Positions 15,869 through 27,300 of a stretch of DNA of 64,000 nucleotides are shown piece after piece. This DNA is from Dicyema japonicum (taxonomy: Eukaryota; Dicyemida; Rhombozoa; Dicyemidae). The stretch covers positions 517,556 through 581,555 of the forward strand of contig RDEW01000034.1 of NCBI GenBank assembly GCA_011109175.1. The letters run 5' to 3'. The notes under the pieces are model-generated. The model was not told the DNA's origin and made no database searches. It saw only the letters and a list, made by a program, of their open reading frames with translations. Numbering within the stretch: position 1 is the stretch's first letter; every line of letters begins with the position of its first letter. The position numbers and the translations under genes were made by a program.

Positions 15869-16258
15869 GTAAAAGACCCATAGTTTATTTTGGAATGAAT
15901 ATTTGTATTTTTTTTGCAAATATTTTACTAGTTACGAAATCAAATGCCTCCGTAATATATACACAAACAAGTACAGTTCTCATTGATATATGCATTGTAA
16001 TAATTATGATTGATAAAATGTATGTTATCACAGTCTTATCCAAAATAGTGGACTAATGGTTAGTAATGCTGTTAAAAATAAAAATACTCATATTACTGCT
16101 GAGTTTATCCCAGGATGGAAAAAAGCTCATTGTTGATAGGCTAGTCATTAGTTCAAAGACTGAAGCTATGTCCCTCATACACTTTAGACTTGTGATTGGG
16201 CATAACACTATCCATTTTTTTTCACCCCAAGATCACCGGATTAGAAAAAGTTAAAAGT
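15869..16258. other. Intergenic, nothing recognised
   Basis: AT-rich sequence without coding blocks or shared repeats. It ends at the 3' end of the minus-strand LINE that starts at about 16,260. Confidence 0.45.
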
Positions 16259-16259
16259 T

Positions 16260-17740
16260 AACTACTAACTAAGTGATCCCGGTTTTTCGGGTTCTGGCTC
16301 TCGTTCGGGGTCCTCGAAGATCCAACAGAATTGGTGGAAACGGGGACGGTCTCATTCTCAATAGATTTCCCGCATTTTCTAGATAGTCAGATATAGATAG
16401 TGAAAGCGGACAGCCGGTTTTTATTGCCCACTGAAGAAATGACTTCACTCTCCACCTTAGGTGTTCTTAAACATTCAATACGTTATCCACAGTTTTCTTA
16501 TTTATTATTTCAAGGCAGCAAGTTGTGCGGCTTCTAATTTTTGAGACGACGATTCAGAAATCATAGAGCTCCAGGAGGGACATGCATATTCGATTACTGG
16601 CAGTATGTATTGTCTGTAAATTTTCTGTAGTAAGAAGGTGTTGTGCCCGATTGGTGATCGGGACAAAATTTTCAATATGTTGGTCCTCCTCCTGACTTTG
16701 GTAATAACGTCATTGACATGTTGGCCGAATGTCAGGAGAGTATCCAACTTTAATCCTAGTATTGTTGGAGACTAATTTATATGAATTCCATATCCAAACA
16801 ATTTGATTTTGGGAGAGTATAATGATCTTCTATATGTAGAGAAAATTGTTATAAACGACTTTCCTGTAGAAACTTCCAGTCGATTTGATGTGAGCCAATG
16901 TTCCAGCATACTAATATAACTTTGAAGTTTTATCCCTGCCTTCTCATAGTTAGAGTCTCTCGTTGAAAGAACAATTTCATCTGCGTATGAGAGTATTAAT
17001 GTATCGGGATCGTCGGTTATTGGTGTACAGGTTGAAGAGTAGGGGAGAGAGGGGTGAACCGTGAGAGACACCATTCGGCAATAAACGGGATTTAGATTTT
17101 CTGTTGTCTGACATCACTTGTCCTCTTCTTCCACTTAAAAAGTTCGACAGCCATCTTTTAATGTTTGGATTTATAAGAATGTTAGAAATTTTCTCTATAA
17201 GCAGCGTCCGGGAAACGGAGTCGAATGCTTTCTTCAAGTCTATTGAAGCCATTATGGTCCTTTTATGTGGTTTTGGATAAGAGAATCCATCATAAATATA
17301 TTGAGTTAATTTTGTTAAGTGAGTCGTAGTAGAATGATTTTCACGGAATCCATGCTGGAATACTCGATTTGGTACAATATTTTTGATTCGTGTTAAGATT
17401 AATTTTTCTAAAATTCTGGACATTGCACATAGTATTGCAATTGGACGATAAGAAGAGGGATCGTTTGCAGGTTTGTTTGGCTTCCGAATTGGCAGAATTA
17501 TGGATTTCTTCCATATAGAAGGTATCATATTATTGTTCACAGATAGAGTATAAACGTATGATAGGAATTCGGTTGCCTTTTTACCCAGGTGTTTCAGTTC
17601 CATCATCGAGACATTGTCAGCATATCGGGAACGTGAGTTTTTGGCATCCATGATTGCGTTTCGAACTTTTTGTGGAGTAAAGACAATCAAATCATATGAT
17701 GGATACAACTTCTTGTAGACTCACTATCCATTGAAAATTG
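16260..17740 (-). mobile_element. Family 1 LINE, RT to 3' end
   Basis: A long open RT block (16977-17708) carries IIL-PIRKPNKPANDPSSYRP, HGFRENHSTTTHLTKLTQ, MASIDLKKAFDSVS and NGVSHGSPLSPLLFNLY. It shifts frame near 17,040 into LILSYADEIVLSTRDSN and the thumb/C-terminal YRQYILPVIEYACPSW. The plus-strand start TAACTACTAACTAAGTGATC is the reverse complement of the family 3' signature. The copy is 5'-truncated before RT and has at least two frame breaks. Confidence 0.85.
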
Positions 17741-17989
17741 AAAATGGTTAAAAACCTGATTTGAGATGAGCACGTGATTAAAGATATTTCCAATGCCAAA
17801 ACTAATCTAGCAATTTGTAGGGATTATTGGACTGGAAAATTTCAGTCGTTCGCGACTCTATTTTCCTTGTATTCCGAGTGAATATGGAGATCGATGGCAG
17901 TGCTGTCTTCGACAAGGAAACACATGGGGCTCCATCTTAGCTAATGCAACTCAACCTGCTCTCCCGACGAAAGTAAGCTGGACTACTGT

Positions 17990-19106
17990 AGGGAGAAAGA
18001 GGATGTCTGCGGTTTCCACAAAACCGCAAAAAAAACCTCAAATGGCCCTAAAAGCCATTCGTAGGCTCGAATCCTTCCAGAAAACACAAGCCGAAGAGGG
18101 ACAACAGGAATCAGGTAAGTATGGGGCTTACTACACTAGTGAGGCTATAGGTCCCAAACACAGGAGTAGTGAAGCTTCCATGGACAATAAGAACTCTGGC
18201 TGCTTATGGCAAAGAAAGGGTATTAAGAGAGGAGAATTCCAGTTGTTGAAGGAAGACGCCCAGATTTTGATGCTGAGATTAATGATAAGGTAAAACTTTT
18301 GGGTCCGGAGCACATAACATGTTACGGGTAATTCCTTAGGTGACCGAGTCGGTTGAACTAGTCTTCGGAGTTCCCCTGGACTTCGTAGATTGTGATGTAC
18401 TGAATAAGATTAAGCAAGCTTGCCTCTCGGCGCACAAGATTAATAGCCTCAAAAGTGGGAGGAGGAAAGTCCGGACCATAAAGGTCTGGCTTCGTTCTGA
18501 TGAACTGTGGTGAAGAAGGACGAGCCATTTAAGATTCCTCCTGTATCAAAAGGCATCGGTTAAGGTACCAGAGAGAAGAAGGCATGTATCCTCTTCTGGA
18601 ATGGTTAGTGATGTAGGGACTATCCATCGCGTGGTAAAAGGATATTGCAGCACTTCTGGCTCTACTTTCCCTAATACTCTCAGGGATATCTCTTTGTGAT
18701 ACAGGAAAAAGAATGTGCCGAAATAATGCTTAACATCGTTTCGATGGACGTCAGGTTCCTCCAGAAAAGAAGGAAGGCTCTTGAAGATCTTCTTGATACC
18801 CTGGAGGCCGACATCTTGATCCTCAACGAGACAAAGTGCAAGGATACGACTGCTGCAGACTTTAAGGGCTATTCTAGTTGTCATCTTTTATGGAAAGATA
18901 CACATCGAGGTTCGGGAACTAGTATCTATTGGAGGACGAGATTTGCAGCAGTCGTCCAAGGTACCTCACTTTGCCCCCATTGAGAACTTATTTTAATACG
19001 CATTAGGCTTCCTCGTTTTTCGGTTATCATTGGGGTAATGTATGCCAAGCAGTTGCGGTTGTATATCACATTAAGGCTGTTTTTCCCAATTGCGTTATAT
19101 TTGGCG
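17990..19106 (+). mobile_element. Family 2 LINE: gag-like and endonuclease part
   Basis: A gag-like section (18,003-18,500) contains MSAVSTKPQKKPQMALKA and VFGVPLDFVDCDVLNKIK. It precedes an APE endonuclease that starts LNIVSMDVRFLQKRRKALED and includes ADILILNETKCKD and GSGTSIYWRTRF. The layout matches the element at 40,729, whose endonuclease reads LLARASKINILVVNETK. Several stops are present. At 19,107 the sequence switches to an RLE-family fragment. Confidence 0.7.
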
Positions 19107-19548
19107 ACCTGTTGGTCTGGACAGAGGAGACGGAAAACGTCCCGACGGGATCACAATTTTCCCATTCGAAGAGGGGAAACCTTTGGTCTGGGACGCTACT
19201 TGTGTCGACACGCTTTGCCCGTCCAACATTGTCGGGAGCGCGGTAGACACACTGTATTCCGCGGAAAAAACGATGATGGCAAAGGAGAAGAAATACGAAG
19301 CGCTACGCGACCGATTCGCGTTTTATCCGATAGTGGTCGAGACAACTGGAGGAATAAGTGGAAAATCGCTTCGCTTCCTAAAGAAACTTGGACGCTTAGC
19401 TACACTAAAAAGCCACGACGCACGTGAGACCCGGTGGCTACTCCAGTTGATCTCTGTTGCAATCGTGAGAGGCAACGCAACATCGATAATGTCGGCGGGG
19501 TCCACTTTGGATGGCAGTTTTAAATATGATTTACTGGGGATAAATTAA
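19107..19548 (+). mobile_element. RLE-domain fragment (PHD/RT/RLE family)
   Basis: PVGLDRGDGKRPDGITIFPF is followed by VWDATCVDTLCPSNIVG, FYPIVVETTGGISGKSLRFL and IVRGNATSIMS, and then a stop after about 150 codons. It carries the PD and WDAT residues but begins downstream of the CCHC motif, so it is 5'-truncated. The frame is open throughout. Confidence 0.8.
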
Positions 19549-19739
19549 CTGATTATTTTTGGCGATCTTAATTAAAGGCATACTGATTTTGGTTGCGTTG
19601 CTAGCAATAGGGGTCGACTCTGCGTGACTTGACTTAGAACTCGGACTCTCCGTCACGAAGTCGACGGATCAAAACCATAAAGACACGAGGACTCGGTCTG
19701 GCACGAAGGCCTCCGACTCGCCCTTGTAGAGACAAAAAT

Positions 19740-20116
19740 ACACTGGAGCTGAGAAGCTGGATCTCCAGCTTCTTGGAAGACCGGACAAACTACGTAAGGC
19801 TGCCGATCTAGTTTGTTTAGATCTAACCAGGGAGTTCCACAAGGTTGTATTTTTGGGGGACTACTATAGAGCGCCATTACAGGATAGAGGATACAGAAAT
19901 TTCAAAATTCTACGGGAGATAATAGAGAATATCCTCCGTAACTACAGAATTCGTGATAGGACATGGCAACTGATAGACGAGAGAGGCCAAGGCGGCGAAA
20001 AGGTCAGAAACTTATCTTCCCTAACTATTATTTCTTTGACTAATAAAGAGTTACACGCTAAAAAGGACCACAATAAACCGTCCAGGAACTCCAAGAGAGG
20101 ACCCCATGGTATTTAA
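19740..20116 (+). pseudogene. Unrecognised coding-like stretch
   Basis: A frame rich in charged residues (KLDLQLLGRPDKLRKAADLV, then YRAPLQDRGYRNFKILRE) continues across about 120 codons with one frame break. It lies between an RLE fragment and a tRNA-like repeat and is probably transposon-derived, but I cannot assign it. Confidence 0.3.
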
Positions 20117-20151
20117 AATGTCCCTAATATAATTATTATTTAAGCGATGAA

Positions 20152-20223
20152 GGTAGTCGAACCTTAGACCTCAAGGTTTTTGGTCCAGAACTTATTACAT
20201 TGCGCCATCTGGCAAATATTGAT
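20152..20223 (-). repeat. Degenerate tRNA-like element
   Basis: The reverse complement reads GCCAGATGGCGCAATG, then AAGGTTCGACTACC. It is tRNA-like in length with a TTCGA T-loop. The T stem is only four pairs and the D and anticodon stems do not pair well, so I treat it as a SINE head or tRNA pseudogene. Confidence 0.5.
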
Positions 20224-20345
20224 TTGAATAAAAAAAGTAATTAATAACAATTATATTTACTTTAAACAGAATTAATTAATTTGTAAATAAATAATTTTAT
20301 ATTAAAAATTAAAAAATAGGAAATTTAATTATCAATGTGGTGACT
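20224..20345. promoter_or_regulatory. Upstream region of the TBC gene
   Basis: A strongly AT-rich 120 bp between the tRNA-like repeat and the ATG at 20,346. It is the likely promoter/5' UTR; no specific motif is assigned. Confidence 0.3.
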
Positions 20346-21936
20346 ATGAGTATGAATTGGCTTGACTATATGAAGTTTATTTATCCCGAAAAAGGAGATA
20401 ATTTTTATAATTTTTACATTGACACAAAAAATAATCGTTTAACGTACAAAACTGAAGGTGGATTGCTGTCAGTATCGACAATTTCATATTTTCCACTGGA
20501 CACATATTATATTATTATTCCCACACAAGGCTCTACTTTTACAATTATGTAGTTTTGTAAAGGAATGCTTAGAAATGAACAAACTCAGTGGACTTTGGAA
20601 TGTCCGGACGATTTAGGTAAACGGAGAGTTCTCACCAAGCTTTATCAGACAAGACACGGGGAATGAATTAAAGTAATTTTAGAAAACCTCAAAAACCTCA
20701 AAGGATGATGAGGATGGATTTTACCGTGAGTTTTTATACAATGAACTAATGGACTGCATAAAATTAAATATAAAATGGCCAATAATTGAAACAAATAGTG
20801 CCTGTTTGGAATACTACAGTCCGTCGTCAAAGTTGAATGCCAAAAAGTCATTTATTAAAAGTTACAGAAAATATGTGACAATTATAATATTATTTTAGAC
20901 AAAGAATAATGATGGTTTGTATGTAACGTGGGATAGGATTCTAGAAGGTCTGAAGAGTGCAGACATATTCTTAAACGTTGATGCCAAGACTGCGATAAGG
21001 AATGGAGTCCCGACTGATTACCGAGGACTGGTGTGGAAGCGGTGAGATGTAATATTATTTGTTAGACTGATTCAACTAAAATTGGAGATATTTGACCTTG
21101 GGATAACCCACATGTGTTATGTTGGATTTAAGGCTGAAACGGAAGGTCCTAAGCTGCAAAGTGAATTTGTTGAGCAAGTGAATGATAATATTATATTGTA
21201 GATAAATAAAGATGTTAATAGAACTAAATTAAATGATGATAATTATTCAATTAGTCAAAACAAACTAAGACAAGTATTATGCTCATTCTCATTACATAAA
21301 CAGTCAGATGGATATTGCCAAGTTTACTTTACTTTAATCCTTAGGGAGTTAACTTTATAGCTGCCTTCCTTCTTAAATATTTGAGTGAAGAGGATGTATT
21401 CTTCACTCTCATTTTGCTAGTTAATAAAATATTACCACCAAACTACTTTGGAATAAAATTACACAATATTATAGCAAACCAAGCCAGTTATCTTTGCTCG
21501 TAGTTTAGTATTCAATGAACTACTTGCTGATAAATGTCCTGCTGTTCACAAACACTCCAGAAAATATGGGGTTTTAATAAATGATTTCACTACCTCATGG
21601 TTTGTTACCCTCTTTACTGGCTCATTCTCATTACAAGTTGTCTCATATATTTGGGATTGTCTTCTCTTTGAGGGGGAAAAGGTAATTACTGATTATTAGT
21701 AGATTATCTTTAGATTTGCTCTTGCCTTTATTAAGTATAATGAGGACTATATACTCTCACTCAAGTCATCCACAGAAATTAGACTCTTTTTACAGGATAT
21801 CCCCAATAAATCATATGATTTGACATTATTACGTAATGTTACCCCTTTCCTTATTCTTAGATTGCTTTCAACTCTATTAATCCATTTCCCATCAACAGAA
21901 TTATTACAAGACGAACTTTCTTCCTGGATAAATTGA
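20346..21936 (+). CDS. TBC-domain Rab GAP, PH-like N-terminus
   Basis: GTPase-activating protein for Rab GTPases. The N-terminus (ATG 20,346; MSMNWLDYMKFIYPEKGDNF) looks like a PH domain, as in TBC1D2-type proteins. The TBC domain starts at TAIRNGVPTDYRGLVWKR, where the Arg-bearing IxxDxxR motif is partly replaced. It continues with LRQVLCSFSLHKQSDGYCQ (the YCQG glutamine finger), GVNFIAAFLLKYL, WFVTLFTGSFSLQVVSYIWD and CLLFEGEK. Introns: 20549-20572, 20875-20898, 21042-21065, 21178-21201, 21322-21344, 21487-21508, 21682-21702 (21-24 nt). The junction near 20,600-20,680 is not resolved with a micro-intron. The Gln finger is kept, but an Arg finger is not obvious, so GAP activity is uncertain. 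Confidence 0.88.
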
Positions 21937-22079
21937 ATAATGTAACTATTTTATTTATTTATAGAATCACGATATTATTGATTATATTTAATTATTTAAT
22001 ACCTGTTTGCGGTTATCACGAATTTAAGATATTTTAGACATTGAGACCTTTTTCACAATATTAAATTGTGCCTGAGCAA

Positions 22080-22562
22080 CTTCATTTCCGTCAAAGTGGG
22101 AGAGCACGCTCGCCTATCGGATTACCTCAATGATCTCCAGTATCGTCTGCATTATTCAACCTGTTTTTATCTGATATCTCAAATGTAAATGATCCAGACA
22201 TGTTGTTCTAGCTTATGCAGATGATATCATCAAATCCAATTTGAGGCCGAACTGTATATTGGGGATACTTCTATATCAAGTAAACAGAAGATTCTCGGAG
22301 TTACATAAGACATACTAATGACTTTCCCCCAATACACTTAGAAGTCTTTACAAAATGACTTGTAAAGTAGAATGTGGGAAAAATTATAAAGAATCCTTTT
22401 CTTTCTGTCGACAGACTGTACAACAGTTTATCCCATCAAAAATCGAATACGATTGTCTCGCTTGGAGTTCCGCAGTATCCTCCAAACTTGATAAATTATA
22501 TTCAATCAACCAAAAAATTTACGTTCGCTTTACACATCTTTACACCTCATACCACTTTTTAG
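22080..22562 (+). mobile_element. Family 1 LINE RT fragment
   Basis: RT motif B/C region recognisable across several frames: SALFNLFLSDIS, then LAYADDIIKSN, and a C-terminal IEYDCLAWSS. Many frame breaks. Both ends are truncated, and no 3' signature is present. Confidence 0.65.
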
Positions 22563-22620
22563 TTTGAATAAGAATTTTGGGTTCTTACTGCGATCATTTT
22601 TCCAAATTTTTAGCTTATTT

Positions 22621-22810
22621 GTAGCCAGGTGGCATAGTGGTTAGGTGTCGGGCTAAAGTGACTAAGGATACGTGTTCGATTCTCGCTGCTGTTCTCCTGG
22701 TGGAAGGTTCCACGCATCTACGATGCTAAAAAGGCTTGACGAGTGACGCCGTCATCAGTGGACTCTCACTGCGGAACTGAATTGTCAAAAAAAGACCCAC
22801 ACACAAGAAA
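22621..22810 (+). repeat. tRNA-derived SINE (head plus body)
   Basis: The head reads GGTGGCATAGTGGTTAGGTG, then GTTCGATTCTCGCTGC, giving A- and B-box-like Pol III signals. The body contains GAGTGACGCCGTCATCAGTG and ends AAAAAAAGACCCACACACAA. The head matches the copy at 448-517; the body matches the copy at 58,919-59,085. This is the most complete copy in the window. Confidence 0.8.
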
Positions 22811-23002
22811 AAGAAGTGAAGATCATTCCTTGGTTCTACGATTAGTTAAAATTAACTGTTACTTCATTTAAATAAAGTGTGTGTCCTGCCTATGCGGAGC
22901 TAATACCACGGCTCCGTGAAAAATACTATCATTATTGTAAAAACTATATTTTTGAAATTTTATTGTTAATTGGGGTTTCATTAAACAATAAAATATTATT
23001 AA

Positions 23003-23802
23003 CTAACAACAACGGAGAAGGGCAGCTGCTGACATTATGGAGTAAGCGTTTCCGCGGACAACTACAATCCCAATTCGTTGCCTCAGCCAGACCGCTTCAC
23101 GCACGTCTTTCTTACGATGGGCCAATTTCCCCCCGATTTCCTTCAGGAAAGAGACTGTGATACTTCCCGCGGCACCAGACGTCTTGATTGCCACCGGTAC
23201 AAAACGAAAGCGGTCTCCAATTTCGCCATATTTTTTAATCTTGATATTCTCGGCCAGATCGGCTGCCAATCCAGCAGACTGCGCTGAGCATCATCGGGTT
23301 CGAGTGCACAGTCTCATACGAGCGATTTTCCCTCAGTGAATGGAAAGATTATTTTCCCGTCCAATCTCACGGGCTCCAGCACTGCCGGGAAGCCTGCAGC
23401 TTCAAGAGCACGCATGACAATGTTGTTCATAGCAGCGTGGCGGGGTGGTCTGCCCGCACTCCTTTTTCACGAAAGCGGATGCACCCCTTTGGCATCGACG
23501 ATCCCTCCACAACGACATTGGTGTTCGACGCAAACATCAACTCCCAGGTGTTGTGCGATCCCAATCCGAATACAGTCATCGTCCAATAGGGTCCCCAGGG
23601 AAGAACACAGGAGTGCATTTAGCCACGCTCCGCTCCCATGGTTGGACTCAGACTTTAGCACGTCTAAGACAACATGTCGTGTCCAGTCTTTTGGGTATAA
23701 TACGTGTTGCTTCATGATGCGAACGTTGCTCCATGATGAGGTTCCGTAGTAATGAGCGATTCTTATGTTCAGGTCCGTGAGAATAAACAATTCGCAATAC
23801 AA
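23003..23802 (-). mobile_element. RLE-family fragment
   Basis: Minus strand: GSGAWLNALLCSSLGTLLDD, then EHQCRCGGIVDAKGVHPLS (CCHC part; its last Cys is missing in frame), a broken middle around 23,300, then KKYGEIGDRFRFVPVAIKTS, LKEIGGKLAHRKKDVRE and VVVRGNAYSIMS to a stop. The RPDG block is damaged. It is one of several 3'-anchored copies of the family. Confidence 0.8.
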
Positions 23803-23869
23803 TTAATAATACGCTCCACGACACCACCACGTTAGTTTAATTTCTGAGTCTAATTATTTTTAATTATCG

Positions 23870-24050
23870 GAAGCACATAAAAGTTGTTTTGAATCAGTCG
23901 CCGTGGAAACGGAAGGAATCATAGGAAAGGTCACTGACCCTGATAAACAGATCCGAAGAAGAAAAAGAATAGAAAAAAAGCTCATCTATTGAGCGCATTT
24001 CCATGCAAATTATTTAAGGAAATGCGTTCTCAATTACCAGAGCATCAATG
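23870..24050 (+). mobile_element. RLE-family 3' end
   Basis: FESVAVETEGIIGKVTDP corresponds to the conserved VAVETxG block; after about 70 nt comes GNAFSI-like coding and the same 3' flank (GTTAACTGTTA) that follows the copy at 56,285. It is oriented opposite to its neighbour at 23,003-23,802. Confidence 0.65.
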
Positions 24051-24142
24051 ATTGTTAACTGTTAGTTTTAGTCAAAAATTATCTTAATAAATCCTTTTAT
24101 TTAGAGAACCCAATCCAATCAAATTATTAATAATCTAATTAA

Positions 24143-24732
24143 ATGATAACTCCAATAATAATTAGAGCATTCAGGAAATGAATAATATTGAATGCTGAAT
24201 ATATTATAATAATACAATTTATTCCAATATTACTGCGATCTTTGGTGGTTAATTTTTCAGAATCTTCATCATCATCGTCCATTTCTAAATTTAATAATTT
24301 GTTAACGTTTAATTCTTGTCAAAAAATCTGCTTTGCTTATACTTTGAAGAGTAGCAATTTGAGTAGGTGTTCTAAAATAATGTTAGATTATTAACAAATA
24401 ATTTCCGTACTTTTCACTTTTTGAAAAAATATTTTTAAACAGACATTGAAATATATTTACAATATAGAACTATTAATTTAAATTATTATACAAATCTTGA
24501 TCTCGCTGTTATCGTGAAAGTATTATCTCTGTAATCACAATTATCTTCACCAGGACTAATAAAATTAATTTTTGAATTACATTATTGTTATGGTAAGCTC
24601 AGGATCACTTTCCACTTCGATTACAGTAATAAAACTACTTAAAGCCTAATCATTAATAACACATTTTGACTGTTTTAAAGAATTGTAAATCATTCCCCTA
24701 ATAGTTAATAAAGTAAATTACTGAGACACCAT
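24143..24732 (-). CDS. Spliced host gene of unknown function
   Basis: The ATG at 24,732 (MVSQGMIYNSLKQSKC) leads into six exons joined by GT-AG introns at 24698-24721 (24 nt), 24556-24580 (25), 24470-24491 (22), 24372-24395 (24) and 24285-24306 (22). The join between K-C and ALSSFITVIEVESDPELT needs either a 15-nt intron at 24646-24660 or leaves a TAG stop. Further blocks are TIIPGEDNCDYRDNTFTITA, YIVNIFQCLFKNIFSKSEKY, TPTQIATLQSISKADFLTRI and an acidic MDDDDEDSEK tail. The pattern looks like a compact conserved domain, but I do not recognise the family. The last exon may end at the TAA near 24,143 or splice onward. Confidence 0.7.
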
Positions 24733-25019
24733 TAAACTTTATTTTCAAAGTGTTTAATGTGTTTTGTTGTAAACCTATTTTATTATAAAATTAATACAAA
24801 TCTCTTTTATTCCTAACAAAATCACTAACAAGAACATTTGAGTTTTACCGAAATTGAATATTTATATTATTTATTACTTTCTTGGAATTTTTACTACAAA
24901 CATGCATTAATGACTTGAAAATAAATTTACATAAATTTAGAATGAACAACAAAGCAATCTTTGCAATCCGATGGTGGTTTGTCTTTAGAAATTCATGAAA
25001 ATTTAAAGGGAAGAAATTC
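24733..25019. promoter_or_regulatory. AT-rich upstream region
   Basis: AT-rich sequence between the start of the minus-strand host gene and the next LINE. It probably holds that gene's promoter; no motif assigned. Confidence 0.3.
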
Positions 25020-26590
25020 CAAATGTTTTACGTCGACAATTGTTCAAAATTCAAGAGATAGATCCGGCATCTTTTATTCCGATAGAAGTACAAGATACAA
25101 GAAGTAGTTATAAAGAAAAGTCGAAACTGAGTGGTCCCTTGTGTCATCCTATAACGCTGGAAGAAATAAATGCTGCAATTAAGGGTTGCAAAAATAAAGC
25201 ACCAGGGTGGGATTTTATCCCAATGAGTATTTTCAAGAACGCAGGCCCAATTTTAATTGAGTGCCTAAAAATATTATATAATTCTTCTTGGAGTTTTGGT
25301 CATGTTCCAGCTTATTGGAAACGAACAATTGTACGCATGGTTGTGAAAAAAGGAAAGCCAAGGTCAAAAGCAGATAGTTATAGGCCAATTAGCCTAGTCT
25401 GCTCAATATCGAAAGTTATGGAAAAAATTGTTTTCAATCGTCTATCAAGGCATGTTGAGGATAATAATTTTCTCTCTGATAATCAACTGGGATTTCGGCA
25501 TAAAAAAGGGACTGGAGATTGCTTTAAAGAGCTAAGATCTGCAATCGAAATTTCACGAAATAAAAAGGAATTTCTTACAATAGCATGTTTGGATATAACA
25601 AAAGCGTTTGACAGTGTTTGGCACTTTGGACTTGTTGATACGTTGTCAAAAGCAGAAATTGGGAAAACTGCGTTATTATGGATAGAAAACTTTCTTTCAA
25701 AAAGAAAGTCATATATACGTGTTGGAAATTTAATTTCAAAGAAAATTGAATTGCGAAGAGGAGTTCCACAGGGTTCAATTCTCAGCCCGCTACTCTTCAA
25801 TTGCGTAATGAGAGATTTGCCGAAAACAGAGAGCGTAAATAGTCAAATGATTATTTATGCTGATGACATTCTTGTGCTTGATTCAAGCATGAATAAACAA
25901 ATTTCATGGAAAAGGGTGGAATCCCATATTACTAAGATTGGAAAGTGGTGCCAAAACAATGGGTTGACTCTATCGAGGGAAAAAACAACAGTCACTTGGA
26001 TTGCAAGTAAAAGAAAAAATATTAATCAATGTGTGAATACTGGGGATATAAAAATCTCTGAAACATTGAAGTATCTCGGATTGTTGATAGACCGAAGAGG
26101 ATCTTTCAAGGAACATATTAAAACACGAAGAAAGAAAGCTACAGGAATGTTGAAATCTTTAATTCGATTTCATTTGGAGCCTGAAACTTTTCTTTTTGTG
26201 TATTCGGCGTGTGTTGAACCTTCTTGATATATGGTTATCAAGGATGGTTTAGAACAAAAGAAAGTGATGTCTTTGTCAAAAAATTGGAAAAGTCCAGAAG
26301 ATTTGCGATTAAATTGGCATATGGACTGGACTTAAAATCCAATATCGAAGAGGATTACGACCTGAAAGTCAGAAAGATAGAAAAATTATTACATCACTTA
26401 TGGAAAATGTGATGTAATTTTTGGGGTCCAAACGAAGTAGAGACATGTGGTGTCTCATAAAATGACCCTACACGATGAATACAAACCCACTTAATTAGTT
26501 TTGGTTCAGGTTTTGGTTTCTTTACAGTAATTAGTTTTGGGGTTTGTTAGAAAATAAAATTTGTCTTGTCTTGTCTTGTCTTTAAAGGAA
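25020..26590 (+). mobile_element. LINE with long intact RT ORF and TTGTC tail
   Basis: A 395-codon ORF (25040-26227) has all RT blocks in one frame: KNKAPGWDFIPMSIFKNAGP, ADSYRPISLVCSISKVMEKI, QLGFRHKKGTGDCFKELRSA, ACLDITKAFDSVWHFGL, GVPQGSILSPLLFN, MIIYADDILVLDSSM and LKYLGLLIDRRGSF. A frame break at about 26,224 separates the C-terminal stretch. The 3' end is a short run of TTGTC repeats (about 26,562-26,580), typical of non-LTR tails. No endonuclease precedes it, so it is 5'-truncated. It is the best preserved RT here and may be relatively young. It resembles the family 2 element at 40.7 kb. Confidence 0.85.
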
Positions 26591-26784
26591 GAGCTGTTGA
26601 AGATCAAAATATTAAAAATCTGGGGAAAACAATAAGATTACATAATGTGTGATAGTCTATATTGAATAATACCTAGTCACTTCACCGTTTAGATAAATTG
26701 GCTTTTCCAGAGTGTGCAGTTGTGGTCTTTTTAGTATGATCCTTTGTTCTATACATTCATACAATGGATCTGAATAAAGAAATC

Positions 26785-27012
26785 TAGAAAATAAAAAAAC
26801 TTTGCACTAATTTCAACATCAAGTATTAACGGAAGGCATAATAATCCTCAGACACAAGGGATTGTAGAAATATTCAATCAAAGGATAACGATAAAGTTGT
26901 CCAAAATGCTGCATAACAGTGAAAAAAGTGGCTTGATAAGTTATAGAATACTATGTACATATTCATTTTCTAACGAAAGTCCTTTCGAAAGATATCGAAA
27001 AATAAAGGAATA
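26785..27012 (+). pseudogene. Integrase-core relic
   Basis: LCTNFNIKY, then HNNPQTQGIVEIFNQRI and a distant SPFERYRK match the last part of a DDE integrase core (the HPQ(S/T)QG.VE motif carries the catalytic Glu). One frameshift near 26,840. The source could be a Gypsy-like LTR element or a Ginger-type DNA transposon; no LTRs or TIRs are visible. Confidence 0.6.
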
Positions 27013-27044
27013 AATTCAATAATTCATGGTTATACACATATCCA

Positions 27045-27300
27045 TTATGGTGGTTCCCAAACTGGGATCCGGGGAACCCCAGGGTTCTGCGAAATTTATT
27101 ATATAATGTGACCGGTTCAGAATGAGATACGGTTGAATACGAGCCGTTAAATATCGATATTCAATGTACCGATTTAAACAGCCAATCAAACAAAATGGCA
27201 ATCGTCCCAGATAACAGATAACATGATTTATTCGCAAAATCCCAACTAACTAAACAAGGTAAGAGCCATTAACTAATGAGGAAAACCAAGATTTGGGGTC
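27045..27300. repeat. Dispersed repeat with hAT-like terminus
   Basis: It begins TGGTTCCCAAACTGGGATCC, close to the common hAT end (CAGTGGTTCCCAAAC). It includes GTGACCGGTTC and ATTTAAACAGC blocks that recur, diverged, at 62,480-62,650. A hAT-type transposase relic lies about 2.3 kb away (29.3 kb). Assignment to hAT is inference. Confidence 0.45.

Noticed and set aside
22621-22700. Functional tRNA gene
   Set aside because: Only A/B-box-like parts are kept, stems do not pair well, and the same head recurs with a shared non-tRNA body; SINE is the better reading. Same for 448-517 and 20,152-20,223.
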